From an uncultured Campylobacter sp. (GTDB taxonomy: Bacteria > Campylobacterota > Campylobacteria > Campylobacterales > Campylobacteraceae), in assembly GCF_905371695.1 (NCBI RefSeq), contig NZ_CAJPMA010000004.1, positions 1 to 37,747 on the forward strand: DNA of 37,747 bases, written 5' to 3'. Below are positions 15,113-23,563 of this stretch, in pieces. The notes beneath the pieces were generated by a model that made no database searches, was not told where the DNA came from, and worked only from the letters and a program-made list of their open reading frames with translations. Made by a program: the position numbers and the translations under genes. Each line of letters begins with the position of its first letter. Position 1 is the first letter of the stretch.

Positions 15113-16432
15113 ATGAACGACACCTCAGTGATAATTCTAGCCGCCGGACTCGGCACGAGAATGAAATCCGCGCGCCCGAAGGTATTATTCGAACTTTGCG
15201 GCGAACCGATGATAATCCATGTTTTAAAACAAGCCTACTCCGTCTCAAACGACGTTAGCGTAGTACTTTACTACGAAAAGGAAAAAATCGAATCCGTTAT
15301 AAAAAATATTTTTCCGCAAACTAAAATTTACGCGCAAGATTTGGCGAATTTTCCAGGTACCGCAGGCGCGCTAAAAAACGTTGAATTATCAGGCAAGAAA
15401 ATCATCGTAACCTGCGGAGATATGCCGCTCGTTAAAGCGACTGACCTTATGCGGTTAGCCGCAAACGACGCGGATATCTCGCTTAGCGTTTTTGAGGCGG
15501 CAGACCCCTACGGATACGGCCGCGTCATCATAAATAACGGCAAAGTAGAAGCCATCGTCGAGCAAAAAGACGCGACCGAAACGCAAAAAATGATAAAAAG
15601 CGCAAACGCCGGCTGCTACTGCTTTAAAAGCGAGGTTTTGCGCGAGATTTTGCCACTCATCGGCAACGAAAACTCGCAGAAAGAATTCTACCTAACCGAC
15701 GCGATAAAAATCGCAAACGAGCGCGGCCTAAAATGCTGGGCCATCAGCGTCGAAGAGCAAAATTTCATGGGTATAAACGATAAATTTCAGCTCAGCATAG
15801 CAGAAAATTTGATGCAGGACGAGATCAAGAAAAATTTGATGAAAAGCGGCGTGCTAATGCGTCTGCCAAATAGTATTTACATCGATGCTAGAGCAAAATT
15901 TGAAGGCGAATGCGTAATCGAAGAAAACGTAAGCATCATCGGAGAGTGCGTCATCAAAAACTCCGTCATCAAAAGCGGCTCGGTCGTAGAAAACTCCGTC
16001 GTCGAGGACTCGGACGTCGGCCCGTTAGCGCACCTGCGCCCAAAATGCGAGATTAAAAACACTCACATCGGAAATTTCGTCGAGCTAAAGGCGGCGAGAC
16101 TAAACGGCGTCAAGGCGGGCCACCTAAGCTATCTGGGCGACTGCGAGATAGGCTCCGGCACAAACGTAGGCTGCGGCACGATCACGTGCAACTACGACGG
16201 CAAAGCCAAGCATAAAACGATAATCGGCAAAAACGTCTTTATCGGCTCGGACACCCAGCTAGTAGCCCCCGTAAAAGTCGGTGACGACGTGCTAATAGCT
16301 GCAGGAAGCACCGTAACTAGCGACGTACCAAGCGGCGCTCTAGCCATCAGCCGCACGAAACAGGTAAATAAGGAAGGCTTTTTTTATAAATTTTTTAACG
16401 ACGCAAAAAGCGACGAAAATGCTAAAAAATAA
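15113..16432 (+). CDS. glmU: Bifunctional UDP-GlcNAc pyrophosphorylase / glucosamine-1-P acetyltransferase GlmU
   Basis: GlmU makes UDP-N-acetylglucosamine for peptidoglycan, LPS and glycans. The N-terminal nucleotidyltransferase has IILAAGLGTRMKSARPKVL, FPGTAGALKN, VTCGDMPLV with the metal-binding Asp, and the EQKDAT loop. The C-terminal left-handed beta-helix begins at about residue 255 (CVIEENVSIIGECVIKNSVI) and contains LRPKCEIKNTHIGNFVELK, GHLSYLGDCEIGSGTNVGCG and NYDGKAKHKTIIG with the acetyltransferase His and Lys. Length 439 is normal. It heads an operon, and its end overlaps coaBC by 14 bases. Confidence 0.98.
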   Translation: MNDTSVIILAAGLGTRMKSARPKVLFELCGEPMIIHVLKQAYSVSNDVSVVLYYEKEKIESVIKNIFPQTKIYAQDLANFPGTAGALKNVELSGKKIIVTCGDMPLVKATDLMRLAANDADISLSVFEAADPYGYGRVIINNGKVEAIVEQKDATETQKMIKSANAGCYCFKSEVLREILPLIGNENSQKEFYLTDAIKIANERGLKCWAISVEEQNFMGINDKFQLSIAENLMQDEIKKNLMKSGVLMRLPNSIYIDARAKFEGECVIEENVSIIGECVIKNSVIKSGSVVENSVVEDSDVGPLAHLRPKCEIKNTHIGNFVELKAARLNGVKAGHLSYLGDCEIGSGTNVGCGTITCNYDGKAKHKTIIGKNVFIGSDTQLVAPVKVGDDVLIAAGSTVTSDVPSGALAISRTKQVNKEGFFYKFFNDAKSDENAKK

Positions 16433-17594
16433 AAAAATTTTGCTCGCGGTTTGCGGCAGTATCGCGTTTTATAAGGCTTATGAGATCTTATCCGCGCTAA
16501 AAAAAGAGGGTGCGGACGTGCGCGTTATGCTTAGCGAAGGGGCGCTTAAATTTTGCTCGGGAGCGGGCTTTGAAGCGCTATGTGAGCATAAAATTTTAAC
16601 CTCGCGCACGGAGAGTTGGCAGGACGGACTAAATCACATCGCCTACGCCAAAACCGATCTTATCTTGATCGCGCCCGCGAGCGTAAATACGATAAACAAG
16701 CTTGCAAGCGGCATTTGCGATAACGTTTTCATGCAGACTCTGATCGCTAGCCCGGCTCCCCTACTCATCGCGCCCGCGGCCAACGACAAAATGATAAATC
16801 ACTTCGCCACGCGCAAAAATTTCGAGTTTTTAGCGGCAAACGGTGCGAGATTTATCGAGCCGGTAGAAAAAACCCTAGCCTGCGGCGACACGGGCAAAGG
16901 CGCGCTGGCAGACGTTTCGACGATAATCTACGAAACCAAAAGAATGCTAACGGAGCCAAAATTTAAAGGACAAAAGGTGGTTGTAACGGGCGGCGCCACG
17001 AGCGAAAAGATCGACGACGTAAGAGCCGTGACGAATCTATCCAGCGGTAAGATGTCGCGAGCACTTGCCGACGCATTTTACTACGCGGGTGCGGACGTGA
17101 CGCTGATAGCTAGCTTTGAGACGGCGAACGCGCCCTATAAAACGCTCAAATTTCAAAGCTCGGCGGAGCTAAAAGAGCTACTGCACGCAAATTTGACGGA
17201 CGCAAATTTGCTCGCGATGGCGGCTGCAGTTAGCGACTACGTTCCAAAAACCAAATTTGAAGGCAAGCTAAAAAAGCAAAACTTAGGCGAAATTTGGACG
17301 CTAGAGCTAGCGCAAAATGACGATGTTTTGGGCTCTTTGGCGGATTTTAAAAACGTCAAAAAAATCGGCTTTAAAATGGAAACGGACGCCGCAAACGCCA
17401 TGCAAAACGCGAAAAATATGCTCGAAAAAAAGAGCCTAGACGCCATTTGCCTAAACGTGCTGGGCGGCGATATAAATTTCGGCTCCGATAGCACGCAAAT
17501 CACCTTTATCACGCATCGCGGCGCACAAAATATCGCGCTAACGTCCAAAGAGGACGCGGCGCGGCAAATCGTAAATTTAGCAAGCACGCTATGA
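16419..17594 (+). CDS. coaBC: Bifunctional phosphopantothenoylcysteine decarboxylase/synthetase CoaBC
   Basis: CoaBC adds cysteine to 4'-phosphopantothenate and decarboxylates the product in coenzyme A synthesis. The N-terminal flavoprotein (CoaC, about 1-180) has LLAVCGSIAFYKAYE, the catalytic His in LNHIAYAK, PASVNTINKLASGICDN and the substrate-clamp Cys in LACGDTGKGALAD. The CoaB part (about 185-391) has VVVTGGATSEKIDDVRAVTNLSSGKMS without its last residues counted, the AAAVSDYVP loop and the Lys-rich segment around GKLKKQNL. Length and order are those of the normal fused enzyme. It overlaps glmU upstream and the next gene by ATGA. Confidence 0.97.
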   Translation: MLKNKKILLAVCGSIAFYKAYEILSALKKEGADVRVMLSEGALKFCSGAGFEALCEHKILTSRTESWQDGLNHIAYAKTDLILIAPASVNTINKLASGICDNVFMQTLIASPAPLLIAPAANDKMINHFATRKNFEFLAANGARFIEPVEKTLACGDTGKGALADVSTIIYETKRMLTEPKFKGQKVVVTGGATSEKIDDVRAVTNLSSGKMSRALADAFYYAGADVTLIASFETANAPYKTLKFQSSAELKELLHANLTDANLLAMAAAVSDYVPKTKFEGKLKKQNLGEIWTLELAQNDDVLGSLADFKNVKKIGFKMETDAANAMQNAKNMLEKKSLDAICLNVLGGDINFGSDSTQITFITHRGAQNIALTSKEDAARQIVNLASTL

Positions 17595-18271
17595 TAAATC
17601 CCGTCTCACGAGTGCAAAAAATCGCAAGCGGCGGCGCTGGCACGGCTCTAAACGCGAACCTACCCATCAGTATCAAAGTCGCCGAAAAGACGGGCTACAA
17701 TCGATACAATCTCAAAATGGGCAACAAAATCCTAAGCACGAAAAGCATGAAAAGCCTCGACGTGGACGGCGAATACTGGGGCGAGATCGCAAGCGGCACC
17801 GAAAATATTGTGATAAGAAATCTCTTTAAAAAGCCGAATTTAGCCTACGCCGCGCCTGAGGGACTCGCGCTGATAGAAAGACTGATAAGCGAGCCCGATC
17901 TAAACTGGTTTTATGAATATATATTTAACGGTCTTAGCGCGGCAGACTCGCGAGAAACGTTTGAAAATCTAGCCCAGATGCTGCTTGCGCTGCAAAAAAA
18001 TATCATTAATATTTCGTTTGTTTATAACGGCGCAAAAGGCGTTTTCCAGATGAAATTTGACGGCGCCCGCACGAGTCAAATTTACCTCGTTTTTTCAAAT
18101 TTCGCTCCGATTATTTTCACGCTAAAGGGCGGGCAAATAATCAGTGCACAAACGCCGTTTGACAAGGTTGCTAGGCTATTGCGAGACGAGTTTGACTGCG
18201 AAGTGCAAACGACGCAAAACATCGCCGCTTTTTTTGATCCAAGCGGCAAAATAATTGATTTTAAGGGCTAA
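17591..18271 (+). CDS. Conserved hypothetical protein between coaBC and uppS
   Basis: The 226-residue product is unrecognised. It starts MINPVSRVQKIASGGAGTAL and contains a segment like a flagellar or polysaccharide accessory protein (VAEKTGYNRYNLKMGNKILS, DGEYWGEIASGTENIVIRNL). Mixed alpha/beta content follows, without signal peptide or membrane segments, so it is probably cytoplasmic. Its ATG overlaps the coaBC stop (ATGA) and its stop is 1 base from the uppS ATG, so it is translationally coupled on both sides. From memory C. jejuni has a gene of unknown function at the same place. Conservation of position between CoA and undecaprenyl phosphate synthesis suggests an envelope-linked role; this is inference. 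Confidence 0.75.
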   Translation: MINPVSRVQKIASGGAGTALNANLPISIKVAEKTGYNRYNLKMGNKILSTKSMKSLDVDGEYWGEIASGTENIVIRNLFKKPNLAYAAPEGLALIERLISEPDLNWFYEYIFNGLSAADSRETFENLAQMLLALQKNIINISFVYNGAKGVFQMKFDGARTSQIYLVFSNFAPIIFTLKGGQIISAQTPFDKVARLLRDEFDCEVQTTQNIAAFFDPSGKIIDFKG

Positions 18272-18272
18272 A

Positions 18273-18974
18273 ATGAACGAGCTAAATCACCTAGCTATCA
18301 TCATGGACGGCAACGGCAGATGGGCTAAGCGCCGCGGTTTGCTACGCACCAAAGGGCACGAAACGGGCGCGAACGTCGTGGAGCAGATGTGCGAGTTTTG
18401 CATCGACGAGGGCGTGGCGGTGCTGAGTCTATACGCATTTAGCACCGAAAATTGGAAGCGTCCAAAGAGCGAAGTGGCGTTTTTGATGGAGCTTTTGCAT
18501 AAATTTTTGCTCTCAAAACGCGAGAGCTTTATCAAAAACGGCATCAAATTTAACGTTATCGGCGACGAAAGTCCGCTAAGCGACAAGCTAAAAAACGAGA
18601 TTAAGGAGATCAAAAACGCAACCGCGCAAAACTCTAGGCTAAAGCTAAATTTGGCCCTAAACTACGGCGCAAAAGATGAAATTTTAAGAGCCTTTAGAAG
18701 ATTTTGCGAAAAAAACGGAGGAGAGTTTGACGCCCAAAATCTAGCTCTAAATTTAAGCGAAGATAACCTGCAAGCCTGCCTTGATGAGCCCGTGCCCATC
18801 GACCTTCTCGTGCGCACCGGCGGCGAGCAAAGACTATCAAATTTTATGCTTTGGCAGGCTAGCTACGCCGAGTTTGCCTTTACGCCCACGCTTTGGCCTG
18901 ATTTTACGAGAGAAGAGCTTGGCGAGATAGTCGCAAATTTCCGCGGCAAGAACAGACGCTTCGGCGGGTTGTAA
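18273..18974 (+). CDS. uppS: Undecaprenyl diphosphate synthase (cis-prenyltransferase) UppS
   Basis: UppS adds eight isoprene units to farnesyl diphosphate, giving the carrier lipid for peptidoglycan, LPS and N-glycans. The ATG at 18273 (AAGGG upstream) gives 233 residues; the in-frame TTG at 18255 is inside the previous gene. Family motifs are IMDGNGRWAKRRGL with the catalytic Asp, KGHETGANVV, LYAFSTENWKRPKSEV, LNLALNYGAKDEI, and DLLVRTGGEQRLSNFMLWQ near the end, in which Gly replaces the usual Ser of RTSGE. Normal family length. Confidence 0.97.
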   Translation: MNELNHLAIIMDGNGRWAKRRGLLRTKGHETGANVVEQMCEFCIDEGVAVLSLYAFSTENWKRPKSEVAFLMELLHKFLLSKRESFIKNGIKFNVIGDESPLSDKLKNEIKEIKNATAQNSRLKLNLALNYGAKDEILRAFRRFCEKNGGEFDAQNLALNLSEDNLQACLDEPVPIDLLVRTGGEQRLSNFMLWQASYAEFAFTPTLWPDFTREELGEIVANFRGKNRRFGGL

Positions 18975-18997
18975 CCTGTTTTTAAAGCTTTTTTGCG

Positions 18998-19003
18998 TAA
19001 AAT
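18998..19003 (+). promoter_or_regulatory. Possible -10 box before the prepilin peptidase gene
   Basis: TAAAAT in the 55-base gap after uppS, 27 bases before the next ATG, with AGGA at 19020-19023. It may start a separate peptidase-LptF/G-truA transcript. Confidence 0.4.
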
Positions 19004-19029
19004 CGCACATTTAAATTTTAGGATTTATA

Positions 19030-19830
19030 ATGGAAATTTTTGAAATTTTAGCGGTCGTATTTTTTATTTTCGGTATCTGCGTAGGCTCGTTTTGCAACGT
19101 TCTAATCTACCGCTTGCCGCGCGGCGAGAGCGTAAATTTCCCCGCTTCGCACTGCCAAAGCTGCAACTCGCCTTTAAAATTTTATCACAACGTCCCGATA
19201 TTTTCATGGCTATTTTTGCGCGGAAGATGCGCGTTTTGTAAAGAAAAAATTAGTATCCAATACCCGTTAGTCGAGTTTTTTAGCGGGGTTTTGGCGCTGG
19301 TAAGCCTTTTTATAGAATGCGGCGCTATTTGGGGCGACGGCGAAATTTTAACCGCGCAAAGCGTCTTTAATGCCGCGATTTCGGCGCTTTGTTTCATCAG
19401 CTTGCTTTCTCTTTCGATAATCGATCTACGCTACAAAGCCGTCCCCGACGCGCTTCTTTACGCGGCGACTTTATTCGCGCTAGCCTATGCGGGGGGTATG
19501 GTTTTTTGGAGCGGCGAGTGGGACGCGCTGCTAAATGCGGGTTATTTCGCGCTTGGATTTTGGCTGCTACGCGCGGGCGTGAGCCTAGCGATGAAGCGCG
19601 AGGCAATGGGTAGCGCGGATATTTTTATCGCGGCGGTAATCGGCGCTATTTTGCCTTGGAAACTTGCCCTTGCGGCGATTTATATAGCCGCGATTTTAAC
19701 GCTACCCGCATACGCGGCGGTGCAAAAAAAGGGCTACGAGCTAGCCTTCGTACCGTTTTTGGCGGCGGGACTTTTTATTACCTACGTCTTTAAAACGCAA
19801 ATTTTTAGTCTTTTGGGCAGCCTTTTATGA
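19030..19830 (+). CDS. Prepilin (type IV leader) peptidase
   Basis: This inner-membrane aspartic protease cuts leader peptides of type IV pilin-like proteins, and in Campylobacter would serve the type II-like DNA-uptake machinery. The 266 residues contain the cytoplasmic zinc loop with two CxxC pairs (C42/C45 in HCQSCNSP and C67/C70 in RCAFCKEK) and the first catalytic Asp in SIIDLRYKAVPD (about 132). The second lies in EAMGSADIFI (about 197), where the usual GxGD reads GSAD. About eight membrane segments are present. No pilin or secretion ATPase gene is in the window. The end overlaps the next gene by ATGA. Confidence 0.93.
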   Translation: MEIFEILAVVFFIFGICVGSFCNVLIYRLPRGESVNFPASHCQSCNSPLKFYHNVPIFSWLFLRGRCAFCKEKISIQYPLVEFFSGVLALVSLFIECGAIWGDGEILTAQSVFNAAISALCFISLLSLSIIDLRYKAVPDALLYAATLFALAYAGGMVFWSGEWDALLNAGYFALGFWLLRAGVSLAMKREAMGSADIFIAAVIGAILPWKLALAAIYIAAILTLPAYAAVQKKGYELAFVPFLAAGLFITYVFKTQIFSLLGSLL

Positions 19831-20858
19831 GTCGCGTAAACCGCTACCTTCTCTACAACTTTTTAAGCACTTTCGCATCGCTATTTAGCACGCTTTTTCT
19901 TATAATGTCGATCGTGTTTTTTATCCAGATCGCGCGCGTGACGTCGTATATCGAGATTAGCTTTTTCGAGCTGGTAAAACTCTATACTTTTATGCTTCCG
20001 CGCGTGCTTCTTTTCGTAGTTCCGATCGCCTTTTTTATTGCGCTTGCCATGACGCTTTTTAGGCTTTCCAAAGAAAACGAAAGCATCGTGATTTTTACCT
20101 TGGGAAGCTCGCCCGCGCTAATCGCGCGATTTTTTTTAATATTTGCCGGAATTTTAAGCGCGGCGCTGCTAGTTATCGCGCTTGTTATGATTCCGACTGC
20201 GGCCGGACTAAACGCGAATTTTATCTCTTATAAAAAGACGGTAGCGAAGCTAAATTTAAAGCCGACGCAGTTTGGTCAAAAATTCTCCGACTGGCTGGTC
20301 TATATCGGCGCCGAAAAGAGCGACGAAAACGGCACGGTATACGAAGACGCCGTGATGTTTAACCCAAGCGCGGCGGAAAACACCCAGCGCCTAATAGTAG
20401 CTAAAAACGCCAGAATAACCAATGCCAACGCAAATATCGAGCTTTCGCTGGACAACGGCAAAATTTACGATATAAAGCCCGAAATTTACCATCAAAGCGA
20501 TTTTAAAACGCTAAAAATTTCCGCTAGGCAAGACGAGCATATTAGCGAAGCCGGCGGCGTAAAAGAGTATTGGCTAGCCGCAAAGACTAGCGACAAGCGT
20601 AAAAAAGATCTAACCACTTACGCGCTAGTCGCGCTTTTCCCGCTAGCAAGCACGCTTTTTGCCGTAAGTCTAGGCATAGTAACCTACCGCTACGAAAAGG
20701 GAGCGGTATACGTCGGGACGTTTTGCGTGCTCTTTGCCTACTTTGCGCTTATAATGCTTCTAGGTTCGCATCCCGCAGTCGCAATCCCGTCGATATTTTT
20801 CGCATTTTTAACGGGCGGCTTTTTCTTTTATAAGCTCAAAATCGCCAGAAGATATTGA
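19827..20858 (+). CDS. LptF/LptG-family lipopolysaccharide export permease
   Basis: One of the two membrane subunits of the LptB2FG transporter that lifts lipopolysaccharide (lipooligosaccharide) from the inner membrane. The 343 residues show the family pattern: amphipathic start (MSRVNRYLLYNFLSTFASLF), three membrane helices to about 115 including FVVPIAFFIALAMTLFRLSK with the coupling helix for the ATPase, a periplasmic jellyroll (about 130-255), then three more helices from about 262. LptF and LptG cannot be separated with confidence by eye, so no symbol is given. It overlaps the peptidase gene by 4 bases and truA by 1 base (TGATG). Confidence 0.88.
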   Translation: MSRVNRYLLYNFLSTFASLFSTLFLIMSIVFFIQIARVTSYIEISFFELVKLYTFMLPRVLLFVVPIAFFIALAMTLFRLSKENESIVIFTLGSSPALIARFFLIFAGILSAALLVIALVMIPTAAGLNANFISYKKTVAKLNLKPTQFGQKFSDWLVYIGAEKSDENGTVYEDAVMFNPSAAENTQRLIVAKNARITNANANIELSLDNGKIYDIKPEIYHQSDFKTLKISARQDEHISEAGGVKEYWLAAKTSDKRKKDLTTYALVALFPLASTLFAVSLGIVTYRYEKGAVYVGTFCVLFAYFALIMLLGSHPAVAIPSIFFAFLTGGFFFYKLKIARRY

Positions 20859-21583
20859 TGAAAATCGCGCTCGTTTTCAGCTATGACGGCTCGAAATTTC
20901 AAGGCTCGCAGACGCAGTCGCACGAAAACGGCGTAGAAGACGCCCTTGCGCGGGCGCTAGCTCACGTAGGAATTTTTAACCGCCCGACGTCAAGCTCGCG
21001 CACGGACAAAGGCGTGCATGCCGATAATCAAGTAGCCCACGTTCTTTGCGGGGATCATTTTAGCGACTTTTCGCGACTTGCGGGGCTAATCAATCGCCAC
21101 GCCCATCCTCATATTCACGTTAAAAAAATTTTCGCCGTCGCGGATGATTTTCACGCCAGATACGACGCGTCTGCGAGGACGTATCGCTATATCATAGATC
21201 ACGGCGAATTTAACGTTTTTAATGCGAATTACCGCGCGTTTTTACCTAAATTTAGCGCCGCGCGCGCAAACAAGCTGCTTAAAATTTTCATCGGCGAGCA
21301 CGATTTTAGCTCGTTTATGAAAACGGGTAGCGACGTCAAAAGCCCCGTGCGTAAAATTTATAAGGCGTTTTGCTACGAGCGCGGCGACCGAACGATTATC
21401 GTTTTTAAGGCAAACGGCTTTTTACGCGGTCAGGTAAGGCTAATGGTAGCGGCGGTCTTAAAGGCGCTAGAATTTAAAAACGGCGACGAGCTAATCCGCG
21501 CGCAGCTAGAAAACCGCGCCGTATTCACGCGCATGCCCGCCCCCGCGCAAGGGCTATATTTAAACCGAGTTCATTATTTTTAA
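20858..21583 (+). CDS. truA: tRNA pseudouridine(38-40) synthase TruA
   Basis: TruA isomerises uridines 38, 39 and 40 in the anticodon arm of tRNAs. The ATG at 20858 follows the LptF/G stop as TGATG and gives 241 residues; an in-frame TTG one codon earlier is less likely. Family motifs are FSYDGSKFQGSQTQ at the start, SSRTDKGVHADNQVAHV with catalytic Asp50, the ARTYRYIID strand, EHDFSSFMKTGSDVKSPVRK and the C-terminal GFLRGQVRLMVAAVL (the family's G-FL-MVR-MVG motif with Gln-Val). Last gene of the rightward block. Confidence 0.97.
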   Translation: MKIALVFSYDGSKFQGSQTQSHENGVEDALARALAHVGIFNRPTSSSRTDKGVHADNQVAHVLCGDHFSDFSRLAGLINRHAHPHIHVKKIFAVADDFHARYDASARTYRYIIDHGEFNVFNANYRAFLPKFSAARANKLLKIFIGEHDFSSFMKTGSDVKSPVRKIYKAFCYERGDRTIIVFKANGFLRGQVRLMVAAVLKALEFKNGDELIRAQLENRAVFTRMPAPAQGLYLNRVHYF

Positions 21584-21638
21584 TCGGCGAATTTAGACGC
21601 GCGCCAAACGCGGCAACGCTAGCGAAAATTCCGTGTAC

Positions 21639-21656
21639 GGCTTAAAATTTTAAGCC
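21639..21656. repeat. Perfect 18-bp palindrome at a convergent gene junction
   Basis: GGCTTAAAATTTTAAGCC is self-complementary and overlaps the stop codon of the DUF4230 gene, 56 bases after truA. It may act as a bidirectional transcript end, but has no following T-run on either strand. Confidence 0.6.
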
Positions 21657-22336
21657 ACGTTTTGCAAATTTATCCGCACTTGCTCGTCGTCGTTAAATAT
21701 AAACTCCACCTTGCCGGCGCCGAAGCTCTTTGCTATGGCTTCAAGCGTATCTCTAGCGGATTTGTGAATTTTGCTTTGAAGCTGCGAGATTAGCCGCGCG
21801 CTCATTTTTTCTACTTCCGTCCTAGCCTCTTCGATTAGGCGGTTTTTATCCTCCTCGCGAAAGCTCCCGCCGAAAAATCCGTTTAGCGAATCTGGCAGTA
21901 AAAACGGGATAAATTTCCCGTTTTTCTCGTCGTAAAATTTCATATTCGCAATTGAAAATTTATACTTGCAAGGCGGCATTTTAACTAGATATTCGCCGTT
22001 TGCGACGTTTGAGATTTCAAGCTCCTTGCTCGTTAAATCATAGATAAAATTTATCTCAAACTCAAATATCATAGATAGCTTTTTTTCGCTGATTAGCCAG
22101 CGCAGGTACTCTTTGCCGAAATTTCCGAAAGCGTGGTCGGTTTTAGTTACGATCTCTTTGCTATACACCTGAAATACCGACAGCTCGCCGATCGATCTTA
22201 GCTGCTCGATCTCGGTGCTTACGCTCGCCTGCACGCCGCTAACGCGCGCTTTGTTTAACTTTACGTTCAGGCGATAGGCGCTAAACGCCGCAGCGGCAAG
22301 CAAGAGCGCTAATATAAAATTTAAATATTCAGCCAT
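21650..22336 (-). CDS. DUF4230-family membrane-anchored protein
   Basis: The 228 residues start with one membrane helix (YLNFILALLLAAAAFSAYRL) followed by a region with the DUF4230 pattern: early LRSIGELSVFQVYSKEIVTKTD, then a beta-rich part (IFEFEINFIYDLTSKELEIS and EYLVKMPPCKYKFSI) and a helical end (LISQLQSKIHKSARDTLEAI). Function of the family is unknown; the topology suggests a body outside the cytoplasm. It begins 10 bases after ilvA and is probably cotranscribed with it. Confidence 0.75.
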   Translation of the reverse strand: MAEYLNFILALLLAAAAFSAYRLNVKLNKARVSGVQASVSTEIEQLRSIGELSVFQVYSKEIVTKTDHAFGNFGKEYLRWLISEKKLSMIFEFEINFIYDLTSKELEISNVANGEYLVKMPPCKYKFSIANMKFYDEKNGKFIPFLLPDSLNGFFGGSFREEDKNRLIEEARTEVEKMSARLISQLQSKIHKSARDTLEAIAKSFGAGKVEFIFNDDEQVRINLQNVA

Positions 22337-22345
22337 CGTTTTCCT

Positions 22346-23551
22346 TTAAAATTTTAACTCGAACTCGTGCCCTTTTAACGTCTTTGCGACCTGCGCTTGG
22401 TGGTCGGCGCCTTTGGTTTCAAGCGTAATCGTGATACTCGCATCGCCGTATTCAAGCTCGGTCGAGAAGCGGTCGTAATCGATTTTTACGATATTTGCGT
22501 TAGCCTCTTTTAGCGCATCGGTCAGGCTTAAAAGCGCGCCGGGCTTATCGATTAGCGTAACTTGGATTATCATCTTGCGAGAGGATTTGATCAAGCCTTT
22601 TTCGATGATGATGGAGAGCATCTGCACGTCGATATTTCCGCCGCTTAATACGATGCCGATTTTAGCGTCCTTATCGTGCTTGATTTTGCCGTGCAGTAGC
22701 GCCGCTACGCCCGCCGCGCCCGCGCCTTCTACTACGATCTTTTGGCTTTCTAGTAAAAATAGTATCGCCGTCGCGATCTCTTCGTCGTCTACTTGTACGA
22801 ACTCATCCGCGCACTCCATAATGTGCGCCAGCGTAACCTCGCTAGCGTCGCGGACGGCGATCCCGTCGGCTATCGTGCGTACGGATTTTGAGTTCGTCGC
22901 CTTTTTGGCTTTATAGCTTTCAAACATCGCCGGCGCGCCCTTTGCGCCCACGCATACGACTTTGATTTTAGGATTTTCCTGCTTGACGCAGCTTGCCACG
23001 CCGCTAGCTAATCCGCCGCCGCCTACGGGAACGATTATTACGTCTAAATCGCCCACTTCGTCAAGCATTTCAAGCCCTACCGTGCCCTGCCCCGCCTGAA
23101 CGAACTCGTCGTCAAACGGATGCACGAACGTCATGCCGTGCTCGCGAGCATAGTCCACCGCATAGGCGTATGCTTCGTCGAAGTTGTCGCCCTTTAAAAT
23201 CACCTCCGCGCCTAGATCTTTCGTACCCGCCACCTTTAAAAGCGGCGTGGATTCTGGCATTACGATGACCGCGCGCGTTTTAAACTCGCGAGCCGATATC
23301 GCTACGCCTTGCGCGTGATTGCCCGCGCTTGCGGCGACCACGCCTTTTGCTAGCTCACCAGAGCTTAAATTCGCGATTTTATTATAAGCGCCGCGAATTT
23401 TATAAGCACCCGTTCGCTGTAAATTTTCCTCTTTTAGCCATACCTTCGCGCCGCAAATCTCGCTTAATCTCGGACTAAACGCAAAGGGCGTTTTATATAC
23501 GAAAGCGCTTATTTTGCGCTTTGCCTGAACTATTTTATTTAACGATACCAT
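22346..23551 (-). CDS. ilvA: Threonine ammonia-lyase (threonine deaminase)
   Basis: A PLP enzyme that turns threonine into 2-oxobutanoate, the entry to isoleucine synthesis. The 401 residues contain the PLP Lys in TGAYKIRGAYNKI (K51), the SAGNHAQGVA loop, and the phosphate-binding glycines in VPVGGGGLASGVA. A C-terminal ACT-type regulatory domain starts at about 328 (MIIQVTLIDKPGALLSLTDA) and ends LKGHEFELKF. A single ACT domain and short length match the Campylobacter/TdcB-like form instead of the long E. coli IlvA. Feedback control by the ACT domain is likely. Confidence 0.95.
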   Translation of the reverse strand: MVSLNKIVQAKRKISAFVYKTPFAFSPRLSEICGAKVWLKEENLQRTGAYKIRGAYNKIANLSSGELAKGVVAASAGNHAQGVAISAREFKTRAVIVMPESTPLLKVAGTKDLGAEVILKGDNFDEAYAYAVDYAREHGMTFVHPFDDEFVQAGQGTVGLEMLDEVGDLDVIIVPVGGGGLASGVASCVKQENPKIKVVCVGAKGAPAMFESYKAKKATNSKSVRTIADGIAVRDASEVTLAHIMECADEFVQVDDEEIATAILFLLESQKIVVEGAGAAGVAALLHGKIKHDKDAKIGIVLSGGNIDVQMLSIIIEKGLIKSSRKMIIQVTLIDKPGALLSLTDALKEANANIVKIDYDRFSTELEYGDASITITLETKGADHQAQVAKTLKGHEFELKF

Positions 23552-23563
23552 TTTTTAATTCCT

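Noticed and set aside
14979..15248. Extended N-terminus of MotA
   Set aside because: The extra 90 codons overlap glmU on the other strand and are not membrane-like; the ATG at 14978 starts the family sequence.
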